From: Paulinella micropora | Lineage: Eukaryota > Cercozoa > Imbricatea > Euglyphida | NCBI GenBank assembly: GCA_009731375.1 | Contig: BJOX01000349.1 | Span: forward strand, 609,030-635,600 | Reading direction: 5' to 3' | Length of the DNA stretch: 26,571 nucleotides | Shown here: positions 11,901 to 18,913 of the stretch, piece by piece | Numbering within the stretch: position 1 is the stretch's first letter | Layout of the letters: each line of letters begins with the position of its first letter | Position numbers and translations under genes: made by a program | Notes under the pieces: generated by a model | The model's input: the letters and a program-made list of their open reading frames with translations, nothing else | What the model was told of the DNA's origin: nothing | Database searches by the model: none

Positions 11901-12476
11901 ATAAACGACGACGGCAAAACCTGGGCGATTAAAAGTATAGGAATAAAAGCAGAATACAATAAACAGCAATTAATAATAAACATATTAAAAAAATTAGGCT
12001 TTGAAACATTCCACGACGAACAAACGATAAGCAGAAACGACCTAATAAAGAACTTAAAAGAGATACACGAAGAACATTTAACGAACCCGCAGGAGCTGAT
12101 AACGAAATTAAAGAAGGAACGACGAAAGGCCCAAGCGATAGCCGAATTAAAAACAGACAGCAAAACATTTTTAAACCACATTTTGAAATTTATAAACGGA
12201 TTAACGGGCGACCTATACGGGGTTAAAGCTGTAGCGACCGACAAACACAGCAAATATTACAAGTTAGAGGGCCCCGTTAATAAATCATTTACAAGAAATA
12301 AAAATAATGATTTTATGCCAGTTTTAGGAGATACGACGACCACAGAAGACCCCGCCGAGCCGTCTTTTTATGAAATGTGGGAACAATTGGAACAAATGGC
12401 ATTAGCCAAAAAGAGCTTAAATAATTTATGTTTATATATTGTGTTTAAATATTATATGTCCGTATATTGTGTTTAA
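8985..12476 (+). CDS. Primase-helicase (AEP primase + UL9-like SF2 helicase), intact arm L copy
   Basis: 1163 residues, starting at the first of three consecutive ATGs (8985). Residues about 75-195 look like an archaeo-eukaryotic primase: an acidic motif (YADYEKDF), the SxH-type motif (RLSYHMV, about 132-138) and a third region (FDEAPYKAYGRRQLFR). Residues about 333-362 carry a Cys/His cluster (YCKTHNRTH...C...C..C) like zinc-binding modules of viral primases. The helicase has Walker A (RSNLGTGKS, about 443-451), Walker B (LIIIDEADQ, about 530-538), a motif III-like SGN (about 575), motif V (about 690-705) and motif VI (QMLRRIR, about 729-735). These resemble the herpesvirus origin-binding (UL9-type) SF2 group. 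The C-terminal ~400 residues are charged and helical. It likely primes and unwinds at the element's origin; the last codons overlap a 28-bp iteron. Family assignment is by motif reading only. Confidence 0.87.
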   Translation: MMMKQEHVEPDTLHHRGADPLKENKKIIKTRGAVRYYDKMKTKKEDYKTATPDELYDILNEAKNPTIYESIEDGIRPYADYEKDFKTKKEMEANKATIREFIINEFGRVFGCSPDKIAVLEAHGKKGRLWRLSYHMVAYEAPPMADGLEVKQLIEADNKAGFDEAPYKAYGRRQLFRTVLSTKEDENRPFIRTDKPLTKENFKECLISAVGEYEINEETEDTARALINGGQIEADPTGEHTGDHKEQIDRAEQWADNKKREIKNGGLLLTKADIEAIQAGELKIEGLSILKKAFNRLEKYRPDIFKNIGGVKDIIKNDDGTLYIFFKRLKAGYCKTHNRTHTADNCDGVFIKKGLCFYVCIKQPIGHFYPLFKVEKEIKQKEIIERITKDKTKLYNNTIEHFINLYEFENMKQSREKWCADVRGLLSAMAVEKKDRRQLIGLRSNLGTGKSVALMKAIKKYTDEHPDGKILIITQRIILSKQNARELKKLGFFCYLDREGNELITNKKSIIQLDSLNYLSWNIKNDPIGLIIIDEADQALRHLNADTFKNNPKADHNLKTLYAVLKNTKKLILMSGNLTADNVKDWEHMAGDDLKTTIFINDSRAHHRPFKIRMGQNKEQIIKDIWGSLDKKERVYLASNISIDKLKAMFEYITKGRNIKALLITTDTINEPEVKEALEGNINEIWSKYDFIAVSPCVQSAVSYDIENHFNKIYGLFTNGSNSSGDACQMLRRIRYPTSDEIFVNIDQINIERPTNYEDILAGIYSDQDGLLKGLKKFLELRELDPSTLRPAVDTAHPYPKLVAKLTAQDNNDKNNYLENFIKNQILYGNTVENVPDDNQEESREAIKTNLKTTEARLEKEQADELATAKGITKEEAEKLFKKAKAQPADITKEEKTHIKKYVLKTAYKLDKYPTAAEWYLAYGDEAKIKQYKNLTRFYNNNVFSFDSGLEEVKESDFYKAYNRLNKDEDGVINDDGKTWAIKSIGIKAEYNKQQLIINILKKLGFETFHDEQTISRNDLIKNLKEIHEEHLTNPQELITKLKKERRKAQAIAELKTDSKTFLNHILKFINGLTGDLYGVKAVATDKHSKYYKLEGPVNKSFTRNKNNDFMPVLGDTTTTEDPAEPSFYEMWEQLEQMALAKKSLNNLCLYIVFKYYMSVYCV

Positions 12477-12518
12477 ATATTATATGTCCGTATATTGTGT
12501 TTACATATTATATGTCCG
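12435..12518 (+). repeat. Three tandem 28-bp iterons, arm L
   Basis: Three head-to-tail units starting tatattgtgtttaaatatta and ending ATGTCCG; the third has one change (TTTACAT). The first unit and half of the second lie inside the 3' end of the primase-helicase gene, so its last residues (LYIVFKYYMSVYCV) are encoded by iterons. Short tandem repeats next to a replication gene are typical of replicon origins. Arm R copy: 19835-19918. Confidence 0.85.
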
Positions 12519-12570
12519 TATATAAAAAAACACGGGCAAAAAATGACAATGTTTGAAAAAAGGGGTTAGC

Positions 12571-12770
12571 AGTGTTTAGAGCCGTTTTTAGATATGGGGC
12601 GACCGACAGTTTTTATTATAGGAAGATTACTGGCGGTCGCCCCATCGTTAAAACTAGCCTTTTAGAGTGTTTAGGGCCGTTTTTTGATATGGTTAAAAAA
12701 TGGGTGTGTTTTTTTTGTAGTGGGTAAAAAAAAGCCGTTTGAGTGTTTAGGACCGTTTTTTGATATGGGT
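12571..12770 (+). repeat. Origin-like region: three copies of GTGTTTAGRGCCGTTTTT and a 15-bp stem-loop, arm L
   Basis: The motif gtgtttagrgccgttttt followed by GATATGG occurs near 12572, 12667 and 12741 on the + strand (second and third with an extra T; third with GGACCG). Between the first two is an inverted repeat: 12596-12610 (ggggcgaccgacagt) pairs with 12629-12643 with one mismatch around an 18-nt loop. GTTTAGAGCCGTT is also in the outer terminal repeat. Repeated motif plus stem-loop beside the helicase gene suggests a replication origin or protein-binding locus; the role is inferred. Confidence 0.65.
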
Positions 12771-12924
12771 GAAAATGGACGAGTTTTTTTTATGTCGTCG
12801 TCATCTTCATTTTATATTAGGGTAGATATATTTTTTAATATGTAAAAAATGGGGTTTGAATATTTAAACCTTTTGCCTCTTTTTTGGACAGGAAAACAGC
12901 CCAAAACCAGCAAAAACACAGCAG

Positions 12925-13090
12925 ACAAAAAAAACACAGGGGCCAACCGACAGCGGACCCCTAAAAACGGGGGATAACGGCAAACGGACGGCAACCGCAC
13001 AACCAACAAAAAAACACAGGGGCCGACCGACAGCCAACCCCTAAAAACAGGGGATAACGACCCTAGGACCCATAAAAACACAGGGGGCAA
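12925..13090 (+). repeat. GC-rich direct repeats of about 55 bp, arm L
   Basis: Two copies of a unit containing aacacaggggcc, rACCGACAGC, ACCCCTAAAAAC and GGGGATAACG lie at about 12925-12979 and 13005-13059, with a degenerate partial third copy (cataaaaacacagggggc) at 13071-13088. They stand out by G/C-run content from the AT-rich surroundings. A minus-strand open frame across them (about 92 codons, also in arm R) is poorly protein-like and judged non-coding. The region may be part of the origin or a regulatory array. Confidence 0.7.
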
Positions 13091-13128
13091 TATTAAACAA
13101 ATACATTATATTTTTTAATTTGTTTTTT

Positions 13129-13140
13129 CTATATATAAAA
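13129..13140 (+). promoter_or_regulatory. TATA-like box for the 89-aa gene, arm L
   Basis: ctatatataaaa lies about 36 nt upstream of the start codon of the 89-aa gene. The same type of box precedes most genes of the element. Confidence 0.5.
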
Positions 13141-13175
13141 TTATTAGCCAAAATATATAACCTAATTTTCTAAAA

Positions 13176-13445
13176 ATGGCAAACATAGACCGCCCGCCAA
13201 ACGAAAAGATTATAGCCGACGGCAAAACGACCTATATTAAATACTACCCATACATACACAAAGATGGCAATATATCATATAATAAATTCACATTCACGAA
13301 GCCGAACAAGCAACAGGAAAAGAAGCAGAAGGCAGACGACCGACAAAAAAAACGGGACCTCATAACAACAATAAAAACGAAGCTAAGGGCAAATAACAAA
13401 AGCTTAAAAATAGCCGACTTAGAAACAATAAACAATTTATTATAG
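13176..13445 (+). CDS. Small basic protein related in pattern to the AT-hook protein, arm L copy
   Basis: 89 residues (MANIDRPPNEKII...). The pattern YIKYYPYIHKDGNISYNKFTF resembles the YYYQYLPRxNKEGxxRYYKHT segment of the 160-aa AT-hook protein. Both then have a Lys-rich linker and end in a helix (SLKIADLETINNL versus LTLQEFETLTRIF). I infer the two are paralogues, this one without the AT-hook. The stop codon overlaps the convergent 117-aa gene by 6 bp. It is identical in the two arms. A DNA-binding or accessory function is possible but unproven. Confidence 0.72.
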   Translation: MANIDRPPNEKIIADGKTTYIKYYPYIHKDGNISYNKFTFTKPNKQQEKKQKADDRQKKRDLITTIKTKLRANNKSLKIADLETINNLL

Positions 13446-13793
13446 GTCTATTACCTCCTCCTCGTTGCAGTCTTTGATAAACTTTTTTTTTAATATGGTA
13501 ATAACCGCATATCGGCTTTTATCTTGCTTAGCTCGTGTTTTAATCTCTATGATTAACTCATACACACAATTTTTTTTAAACGGGGGTAAATCCGATTTTT
13601 CACAACGAACACTGATAATATTATTTTTTGTTGTATAAATGGGCAAATATGTATCTGGCACGATTTCGCCTAATTTCTTTTCTATCTTTGTTAGCTCGTC
13701 GCAGGTTTTCTTGTCTATGGTTTCATTCGTGATAAAACACAAATTGCCGTAAATGTCCTTTTTAAGATATTTCGCCGAAATCGTTTTAGACAT
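13440..13793 (-). CDS. Hypothetical 117-aa protein (possible OB-fold), arm L copy
   Basis: 117 residues from the ATG at 13791-13793. A TATA-like box (complement of 13821-13829) lies about 30 nt upstream. The C-terminal half alternates hydrophobic and polar residues in beta-strand style (NCVYELIIEIKTR... YAVITILKK), which could be a small beta-barrel such as an OB-fold single-strand-binding protein; no motif proves it. It sits convergent to the 89-aa gene (6-bp overlap) and divergent from the 342-aa gene. The arm R copy differs by one residue (KIEKKLGE versus KIEEKLGE). Its near-identity suggests it is still constrained or recently homogenised. Confidence 0.72.
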   Translation of the reverse strand: MSKTISAKYLKKDIYGNLCFITNETIDKKTCDELTKIEKKLGEIVPDTYLPIYTTKNNIISVRCEKSDLPPFKKNCVYELIIEIKTRAKQDKSRYAVITILKKKFIKDCNEEEVIDL

Positions 13794-13886
13794 TTTTGAT
13801 ATATATTATTACTCAAAAAGTTTATATAGAAAAATATTATTTATTTATTATCTCATATTTTATATAAAGAACAAAAAAGGCAAAAA

Positions 13887-14905
13887 ATAGCTAAATACGA
13901 ATGTTTGAAATGTGGGGACAAATTTAAATCGTTAACGAATTTTGAAGTCCATTTAACAAAAGAACAAAACGACGACCTAAAAGAATATGTTCAAAATTTA
14001 AGGCGACAGCTCGCGGAACTCTGGGCGGATTACCACGAACTCGCGGAAGTTTTAGAAGCAACAATTAAAAAGGCTAAGCAATTTAAAGACGAAAGAAACG
14101 ATGCCTATTATGTTATAGACCAGCACAGAAAGCGGGGCATTTATATAGATGATGAATTTAAGGCGGACGATAAAAACCCCGTAATATACCACATACCACG
14201 AACAGGGGGCATATTTTATATTTTTAGTCGTAAGAGCTATAACCGCTTAAAGATTAAACACGATACGGGGCAAATTAAGAAAATAGAAGGAATACAGGAC
14301 ATATTAACCACAAAAGAAAAAGAATTAAAGAAGCTACACCGAGCAAAAAGCACCGATAAAGACAACTTAGAAAAGATTAAAAAATTATATTCTACGGCAC
14401 TAACAACTATAAAAAACAATGAAGCAACGATAAAGGATTTAAAAGCAAAAGTCCAAAAAAGGACAATGAAACTGCAACAACCGCGGACGGCTCGGAAGAC
14501 GAAGCGGACGACACGGACGACACGGACCACGGCCCAGCAGACAATACGGACACGACGGCGGACAGCTCGGCCCACGATACAGCCAACACCACGGAAACCA
14601 CGGCGGGCATTACTGCGGACGACAAAAAAATATTATATGACTTTGAAATATTAAACAAATTCTCTAAAAACCTTATTTACGAAAGGACGGGACGAAAACC
14701 CCTTTATATTTCTATATACTACCTGACAACCCTAAGGGGCTTAGACTGTTATTTTTTAGAAGTGTTCGGCCTATCGCTCGCGGACTTCATAGACATATTC
14801 AATAAATTAAAGGCTAAACGGCTTACCATAGCACACCCGCCCACAAAAAAATTAGATTACGATATAATAAAAACCGTTATTAATTGCTATCAACACATAA
14901 AATAA
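13887..14905 (+). pseudogene. CxxC/coiled-coil protein gene, arm L copy, frameshifted
   Basis: This is the counterpart of the intact frame at 17420-18466. The reading frame shows a CxxC motif (YECLKCGDKF), a coiled-coil region and then a Thr/Ala/Asp-rich segment. At about 14455-14460 arm L has six A where arm R has seven, shifting the frame into an Arg/Thr-rich nonsense extension that stops at 14654. A further net 27-nt loss follows in the Thr/Ala/Asp region. The original C-terminus (ending NCYQHIK) is still encoded down to 14905. As in arm R, no ATG starts the frame; ATA occupies the expected start at 13887. The homopolymer difference could be a sequencing error, but the 27-nt difference is not. 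Confidence 0.78.
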
Positions 14906-15350
14906 GATTTTGTATAAGCTCTTTTATGCGGTGGTTAATGGCCCTTACTAATAGCTCATTATCACGGCCCGCCGTCTTTACTAGCTCGCGGTAGCTGTTG
15001 AAAATGTCCTCTAACTCCTCGGCGGGGTCTGTGTCGTCGCCGTTTAAGCGGTCAAGGGTCTCATTAAAAACATCTATTCTTTTTTTGTTTTTGTTCATAT
15101 ATCGGCACGGCTCGCAATTCTTAAACCGTTTCGTTTTATCGGTCAAAAAATCGCAACCACACTTAAAGCAATTTTTAAAAACCAACCGCTCGGCCGTCGC
15201 TAAGTCGCGCTCGCGGGGGTCGTCTATGGTCAGTTCTAAATCGTCGTCGGCCGTTGGTTGTGGCCTCGGTGGGGGTGGTGTTCGCGGCCTACTCCTCGCC
15301 CGCTGTGGTGCTGGTGTTGCTGGTAGCGGTGGGGCCGTTAATATGGACAT
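14880..15350 (-). CDS. Zinc-binding protein, 156 aa, arm L copy
   Basis: 156 residues from the ATG at 15348-15350. The first 35 residues are Pro/Arg/Ala-rich (PAPQRARSRPRTPPPPRPQP) and probably disordered. Two CxxC pairs follow (NCFKCGCDF and NCEPCRYMNKNKKR, about residues 60-90), a zinc-knuckle or treble-clef-like arrangement. A helical C-terminus completes it. It shares this architecture with the neighbouring 204-aa protein, so the two may be distant paralogues. The 3' end overlaps that of the convergent 342-aa gene by 26 bp. Zinc and nucleic-acid binding is inferred from the Cys pairs. Arm R copy differs by one residue (VRAINH versus VRTINH). Confidence 0.77.
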   Translation of the reverse strand: MSILTAPPLPATPAPQRARSRPRTPPPPRPQPTADDDLELTIDDPRERDLATAERLVFKNCFKCGCDFLTDKTKRFKNCEPCRYMNKNKKRIDVFNETLDRLNGDDTDPAEELEDIFNSYRELVKTAGRDNELLVRAINHRIKELIQNLILCVDSN

Positions 15351-15463
15351 CTTTTTTTATATTATCATTAAGACAATCTTTAAAACGGTAAAATATTTTT
15401 TATAATCCATATTCGGCCCGCAGTATGTATTTTAACAATAAAAACTCTAACTCATACCGCCTT

Positions 15464-16078
15464 TTAAATTCTGCGGGCTGGGCCGTCTGCTGTATTAAAT
15501 AAAGAATTTTCAAGCGGTTTAAGATATTTATAAATATTTCGTCGTGATTGGTCATATTTCTTTATGTTTTCTATTCTCTCGTGGTAATCTATTTTTAAGC
15601 AAAGATACCGCCCGCGGGTGTGATTTTCTACAAGGTGCTTTAATAACTGCTCTAATTTCTGTTTATATAAATTTAGCTGTTTTTGCTCGTGTTCAATGTT
15701 CTTTATTATTATTGAAACTTGATTAATTAATATAAAATCGGCTTTTCGTATTATGCGGGCTTCTTCTTCTTTTGATAACTGCGGGGCGGTCTGTTTCGCC
15801 TCTTCTAGCTTTCGTCGCTCTCTGTTCGCCTTGTTTAATGCCGATAATCTCGCCTTGTGCTTCTGGTAATATGTGGCACGATATTCGGCCCTTTTTTCGG
15901 CCGATACACTGCGGGCCCGTGTTAAGCAGGCCTTACACAGTAAAAACGGGGCGCCCGTATTATCTAAAATAACTTCTTTTTTTTTACAAGTTTTAATAGC
16001 ACATTTAAAAGTATCAATTATTAACGGCGGGGCGGTTTGTTGCTGTGCGGGCGGTTGCTGTGCGGGTTGTATGTCCAT
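15464..16078 (-). CDS. Zinc-binding coiled-coil protein, 204 aa, arm L copy
   Basis: 204 residues from ATG 16076-16078. A Pro/Gln-rich start (QPAQQPPAQQQTAPP) is followed by a four-Cys cluster (FKCAIKTC ... LLCKACLTRAR, about residues 24-53). Next comes RAEYRATYYQKHKARL, a pattern like that after the CxxC pairs of endonuclease VII-type treble clefs, but without an obvious catalytic His/Asn set. A long helical, coiled-coil-prone C-terminal half follows. It reads outward from the palindrome centre, back-to-back with its own identical copy at 16247-16861, the two sharing the central promoter region. DNA binding is plausible; nuclease activity is not shown. Confidence 0.78.
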   Translation of the reverse strand: MDIQPAQQPPAQQQTAPPLIIDTFKCAIKTCKKKEVILDNTGAPFLLCKACLTRARSVSAEKRAEYRATYYQKHKARLSALNKANRERRKLEEAKQTAPQLSKEEEARIIRKADFILINQVSIIIKNIEHEQKQLNLYKQKLEQLLKHLVENHTRGRYLCLKIDYHERIENIKKYDQSRRNIYKYLKPLENSLFNTADGPARRI

Positions 16079-16246
16079 AATTGGTCTTTAAATCTTATTT
16101 TTAGTTTTATATAATCTTAGAAAGATATTTATTTATGTTTTTTATGGGTTGTTTTGCTTTCCTGGCTTGTTTTATTTTCCTTTTTTTGTTTTGTTTTTTT
16201 ATGTCTAAGATTATATAAAACTAAAAATAAGATTTAAAGACCAATT
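16079..16246. promoter_or_regulatory. Palindrome centre: symmetrical divergent promoters around an 82-nt spacer
   Basis: From each side the arm ends in ...ATATAATCTTAGA (left, to 16121) and its complement (right, from 16204). Each side carries a TATA-like box (ttatataaaa at 16211-16220 and the mirror at 16105-16114) about 27-36 nt upstream of the two identical 204-aa genes. The spacer 16122-16203 is not palindromic and is strongly T-rich on the + strand, with G/GG islands (tatgggttgttttgctttcc). It could be the loop of a former hairpin end or the residue of the inversion event. Confidence 0.75.
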
Positions 16247-16861
16247 ATGGACATACAACCCGCACAGCAACCGCCCGCACAGCAACAAACCGCCCCGCCG
16301 TTAATAATTGATACTTTTAAATGTGCTATTAAAACTTGTAAAAAAAAAGAAGTTATTTTAGATAATACGGGCGCCCCGTTTTTACTGTGTAAGGCCTGCT
16401 TAACACGGGCCCGCAGTGTATCGGCCGAAAAAAGGGCCGAATATCGTGCCACATATTACCAGAAGCACAAGGCGAGATTATCGGCATTAAACAAGGCGAA
16501 CAGAGAGCGACGAAAGCTAGAAGAGGCGAAACAGACCGCCCCGCAGTTATCAAAAGAAGAAGAAGCCCGCATAATACGAAAAGCCGATTTTATATTAATT
16601 AATCAAGTTTCAATAATAATAAAGAACATTGAACACGAGCAAAAACAGCTAAATTTATATAAACAGAAATTAGAGCAGTTATTAAAGCACCTTGTAGAAA
16701 ATCACACCCGCGGGCGGTATCTTTGCTTAAAAATAGATTACCACGAGAGAATAGAAAACATAAAGAAATATGACCAATCACGACGAAATATTTATAAATA
16801 TCTTAAACCGCTTGAAAATTCTTTATTTAATACAGCAGACGGCCCAGCCCGCAGAATTTAA
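16247..16861 (+). CDS. Zinc-binding coiled-coil protein, 204 aa, arm R copy
   Basis: The encoded protein is identical in all 204 residues to the product of 15464-16078: Pro/Gln-rich start, four-Cys cluster at residues 24-53, RAEYRATYYQKHKARL, helical C-terminus. It starts at ATG 16247 with a TATA-like box at 16211-16220. It is the innermost gene of arm R and is transcribed outward. Identity between the two copies indicates very recent duplication or continuing gene conversion. Confidence 0.78.
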   Translation: MDIQPAQQPPAQQQTAPPLIIDTFKCAIKTCKKKEVILDNTGAPFLLCKACLTRARSVSAEKRAEYRATYYQKHKARLSALNKANRERRKLEEAKQTAPQLSKEEEARIIRKADFILINQVSIIIKNIEHEQKQLNLYKQKLEQLLKHLVENHTRGRYLCLKIDYHERIENIKKYDQSRRNIYKYLKPLENSLFNTADGPARRI

Positions 16862-16974
16862 AAGGCGGTATGAGTTAGAGTTTTTATTGTTAAAATACAT
16901 ACTGCGGGCCGAATATGGATTATAAAAAATATTTTACCGTTTTAAAGATTGTCTTAATGATAATATAAAAAAAG

Positions 16975-17445
16975 ATGTCCATATTAACGGCCCCACCGCT
17001 ACCAGCAACACCAGCACCACAGCGGGCGAGGAGTAGGCCGCGAACACCACCCCCACCGAGGCCACAACCAACGGCCGACGACGATTTAGAACTGACCATA
17101 GACGACCCCCGCGAGCGCGACTTAGCGACGGCCGAGCGGTTGGTTTTTAAAAATTGCTTTAAGTGTGGTTGCGATTTTTTGACCGATAAAACGAAACGGT
17201 TTAAGAATTGCGAGCCGTGCCGATATATGAACAAAAACAAAAAAAGAATAGATGTTTTTAATGAGACCCTTGACCGCTTAAACGGCGACGACACAGACCC
17301 CGCCGAGGAGTTAGAGGACATTTTCAACAGCTACCGCGAGCTAGTAAAGACGGCGGGCCGTGATAATGAGCTATTAGTAAGGACCATTAACCACCGCATA
17401 AAAGAGCTTATACAAAATCTTATTTTATGTGTTGATAGCAATTAA
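16975..17445 (+). CDS. Zinc-binding protein, 156 aa, arm R copy
   Basis: It starts at ATG 16975, 113 bp after the 204-aa gene and in the same direction. Same features as the arm L copy: Pro/Arg-rich start, CFKC and CEPC pairs, helical C-terminus; one residue differs (Thr for Ala in VRTINH). Its end overlaps the convergent 342-aa gene by 26 bp, so both stops lie within each other's coding sequence, as in compact viral genomes. Confidence 0.77.
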   Translation: MSILTAPPLPATPAPQRARSRPRTPPPPRPQPTADDDLELTIDDPRERDLATAERLVFKNCFKCGCDFLTDKTKRFKNCEPCRYMNKNKKRIDVFNETLDRLNGDDTDPAEELEDIFNSYRELVKTAGRDNELLVRTINHRIKELIQNLILCVDSN

Positions 17446-18466
17446 TAACGGTTTTTATTATATCGTAATCTAATTTTTTTGTGGGCGGGTGTGCTATGGT
17501 AAGCCGTTTAGCCTTTAATTTATTGAATATGTCTATGAAGTCCGCGAGCGATATGCCGAACACTTCTAAAAAATAACAGTCTAGGCCCCTTAGGGTTGTT
17601 AGGTAGTATATAGAAATATAAAGGGGTTTTCGTCCCGTTCTTTCGTAAATAAGGTTTTTAGAGAATTTGTTTAATATTTCAAAGTCATATAATATTTTTT
17701 TGTCGTCCGCAGTAATGCCCGCCGTGGTTTCCGTGGTGTTGGCTGTATCGTGGGCCGAGCTGTCCGCCGTCGTGCCTACTGTTGTAGCCGTTGGGCCGTC
17801 CGCCGTCGTGTCCGTATTGTCTGCTGTGTCGTCGTCCGTGTCGTCCGCTTCGTCTTCCGAGCCGTCCGCGGTTGTTGCCGTTTCATTGTCCTTTTTTTGG
17901 ACTTTTGCTTTTAAATCCTTTATCGTTGCTTCATTGTTTTTTATAGTTGTTAGTGCCGTAGAATATAATTTTTTAATCTTTTCTAAGTTGTCTTTATCGG
18001 TGCTTTTTGCTCGGTGTAGCTTCTTTAATTCTTTTTCTTTTGTGGTTAATATGTCCTGTATTCCTTCTATTTTCTTAATTTGCCCCGTATCGTGTTTAAT
18101 CTTTAAGCGGTTATAGCTCTTACGACTAAAAATATAAAATATGCCCCCTGTTCGTGGTATGTGGTATATTACGGGGTTTTTATCGTCCGCCTTAAATTCA
18201 TCATCTATATAAATGCCCCGCTTTCTGTGCTGGTCTATAACATAATAGGCATCGTTTCTTTCGTCTTTAAATTGCTTAGCCTTTTTAATTGTTGCTTCTA
18301 AAACTTCCGCGAGTTCGTGGTAATCCGCCCAGAGTTCCGCGAGCTGTCGCCTTAAATTTTGAACATATTCTTTTAGGTCGTCGTTTTGTTCTTTTGTTAA
18401 ATGGACTTCAAAATTCGTTAACGATTTAAATTTGTCCCCACATTTCAAACATTCGTATTTAGCTAT
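17420..18466 (-). CDS. CxxC/coiled-coil protein, about 349 aa, intact arm R copy with no ATG
   Basis: The frame runs uninterrupted to NCYQHIK. It starts with KYECLKCGDKFKSLTNFEVH, like the first half of a C2H2 finger (CxxC, 12 residues, His) but without the second His. Next come coiled-coil segments (DDLKEYVQNLRRQLAELW; later KEKELKKLHRAK), a Thr/Ala/Asp-rich low-complexity stretch and a folded-looking C-terminus (YISIYYLTTLRGLDCYFLE). There is no ATG: the first plausible position, AAAAA then ATA GCT AAA TAC, has ATA at 18464-18466, exactly where neighbouring genes have ATGG. A TTG occurs 18 nt downstream, after the first Cys. Either a non-AUG codon is used or the start was lost before the two copies became identical. 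Function is unknown; possibly DNA binding. Confidence 0.68.
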   Translation of the reverse strand: MAKYECLKCGDKFKSLTNFEVHLTKEQNDDLKEYVQNLRRQLAELWADYHELAEVLEATIKKAKQFKDERNDAYYVIDQHRKRGIYIDDEFKADDKNPVIYHIPRTGGIFYIFSRKSYNRLKIKHDTGQIKKIEGIQDILTTKEKELKKLHRAKSTDKDNLEKIKKLYSTALTTIKNNEATIKDLKAKVQKKDNETATTADGSEDEADDTDDDTADNTDTTADGPTATTVGTTADSSAHDTANTTETTAGITADDKKILYDFEILNKFSKNLIYERTGRKPLYISIYYLTTLRGLDCYFLEVFGISLADFIDIFNKLKAKRLTIAHPPTKKLDYDIIKTVINCYQHIK

Positions 18467-18559
18467 TTTTTGCCTTTTTTGTTCTTTATATAAAATATGA
18501 GATAATAAATAAATAATATTTTTCTATATAAACTTTTTGAGTAATAATATATATCAAAA

Positions 18560-18913
18560 ATGTCTAAAACGATTTCGGCGAAATATCTTAAAAAGGACAT
18601 TTACGGCAATTTGTGTTTTATCACGAATGAAACCATAGACAAGAAAACCTGCGACGAGCTAACAAAGATAGAAGAGAAATTAGGCGAAATCGTGCCAGAT
18701 ACATATTTGCCCATTTATACAACAAAAAATAATATTATCAGTGTTCGTTGTGAAAAATCGGATTTACCCCCGTTTAAAAAAAATTGTGTGTATGAGTTAA
18801 TCATAGAGATTAAAACACGAGCTAAGCAAGATAAAAGCCGATATGCGGTTATTACCATATTAAAAAAAAAGTTTATCAAAGACTGCAACGAGGAGGAGGT
18901 AATAGACCTATAA
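18560..18913 (+). CDS. Hypothetical 117-aa protein (possible OB-fold), arm R copy
   Basis: Same as 13440-13793 except for one residue (Glu for Lys in KIEEKLGE). ATG at 18560 with TATATAAAC about 30 nt upstream. Beta-strand-like C-terminal half. It is convergent with, and overlaps by 6 bp, the 89-aa gene, and is divergent from the 342-aa gene. Single-strand DNA binding is a guess from the fold pattern and the replicon context only. Confidence 0.72.
   Translation: MSKTISAKYLKKDIYGNLCFITNETIDKKTCDELTKIEEKLGEIVPDTYLPIYTTKNNIISVRCEKSDLPPFKKNCVYELIIEIKTRAKQDKSRYAVITILKKKFIKDCNEEEVIDL

Noticed and set aside
12812-13090. 92-codon open frame also present at 19263-19541
   Set aside because: It lies over GC-rich direct repeats, is Val/Leu/Pro/Phe-biased with internal repetition, and is mirrored only because the arms are identical. 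I prefer a non-coding repeat.
12925-13090. CRISPR-like array
   Set aside because: Only two full direct repeats with a non-unique spacer, no cas genes, eukaryotic setting.
14237-14654. Arg/Thr-rich C-terminal extension as a genuine basic domain in arm L
   Set aside because: Explained by the missing A in the A-run at 14455-14460; arm R reads through in the original frame.
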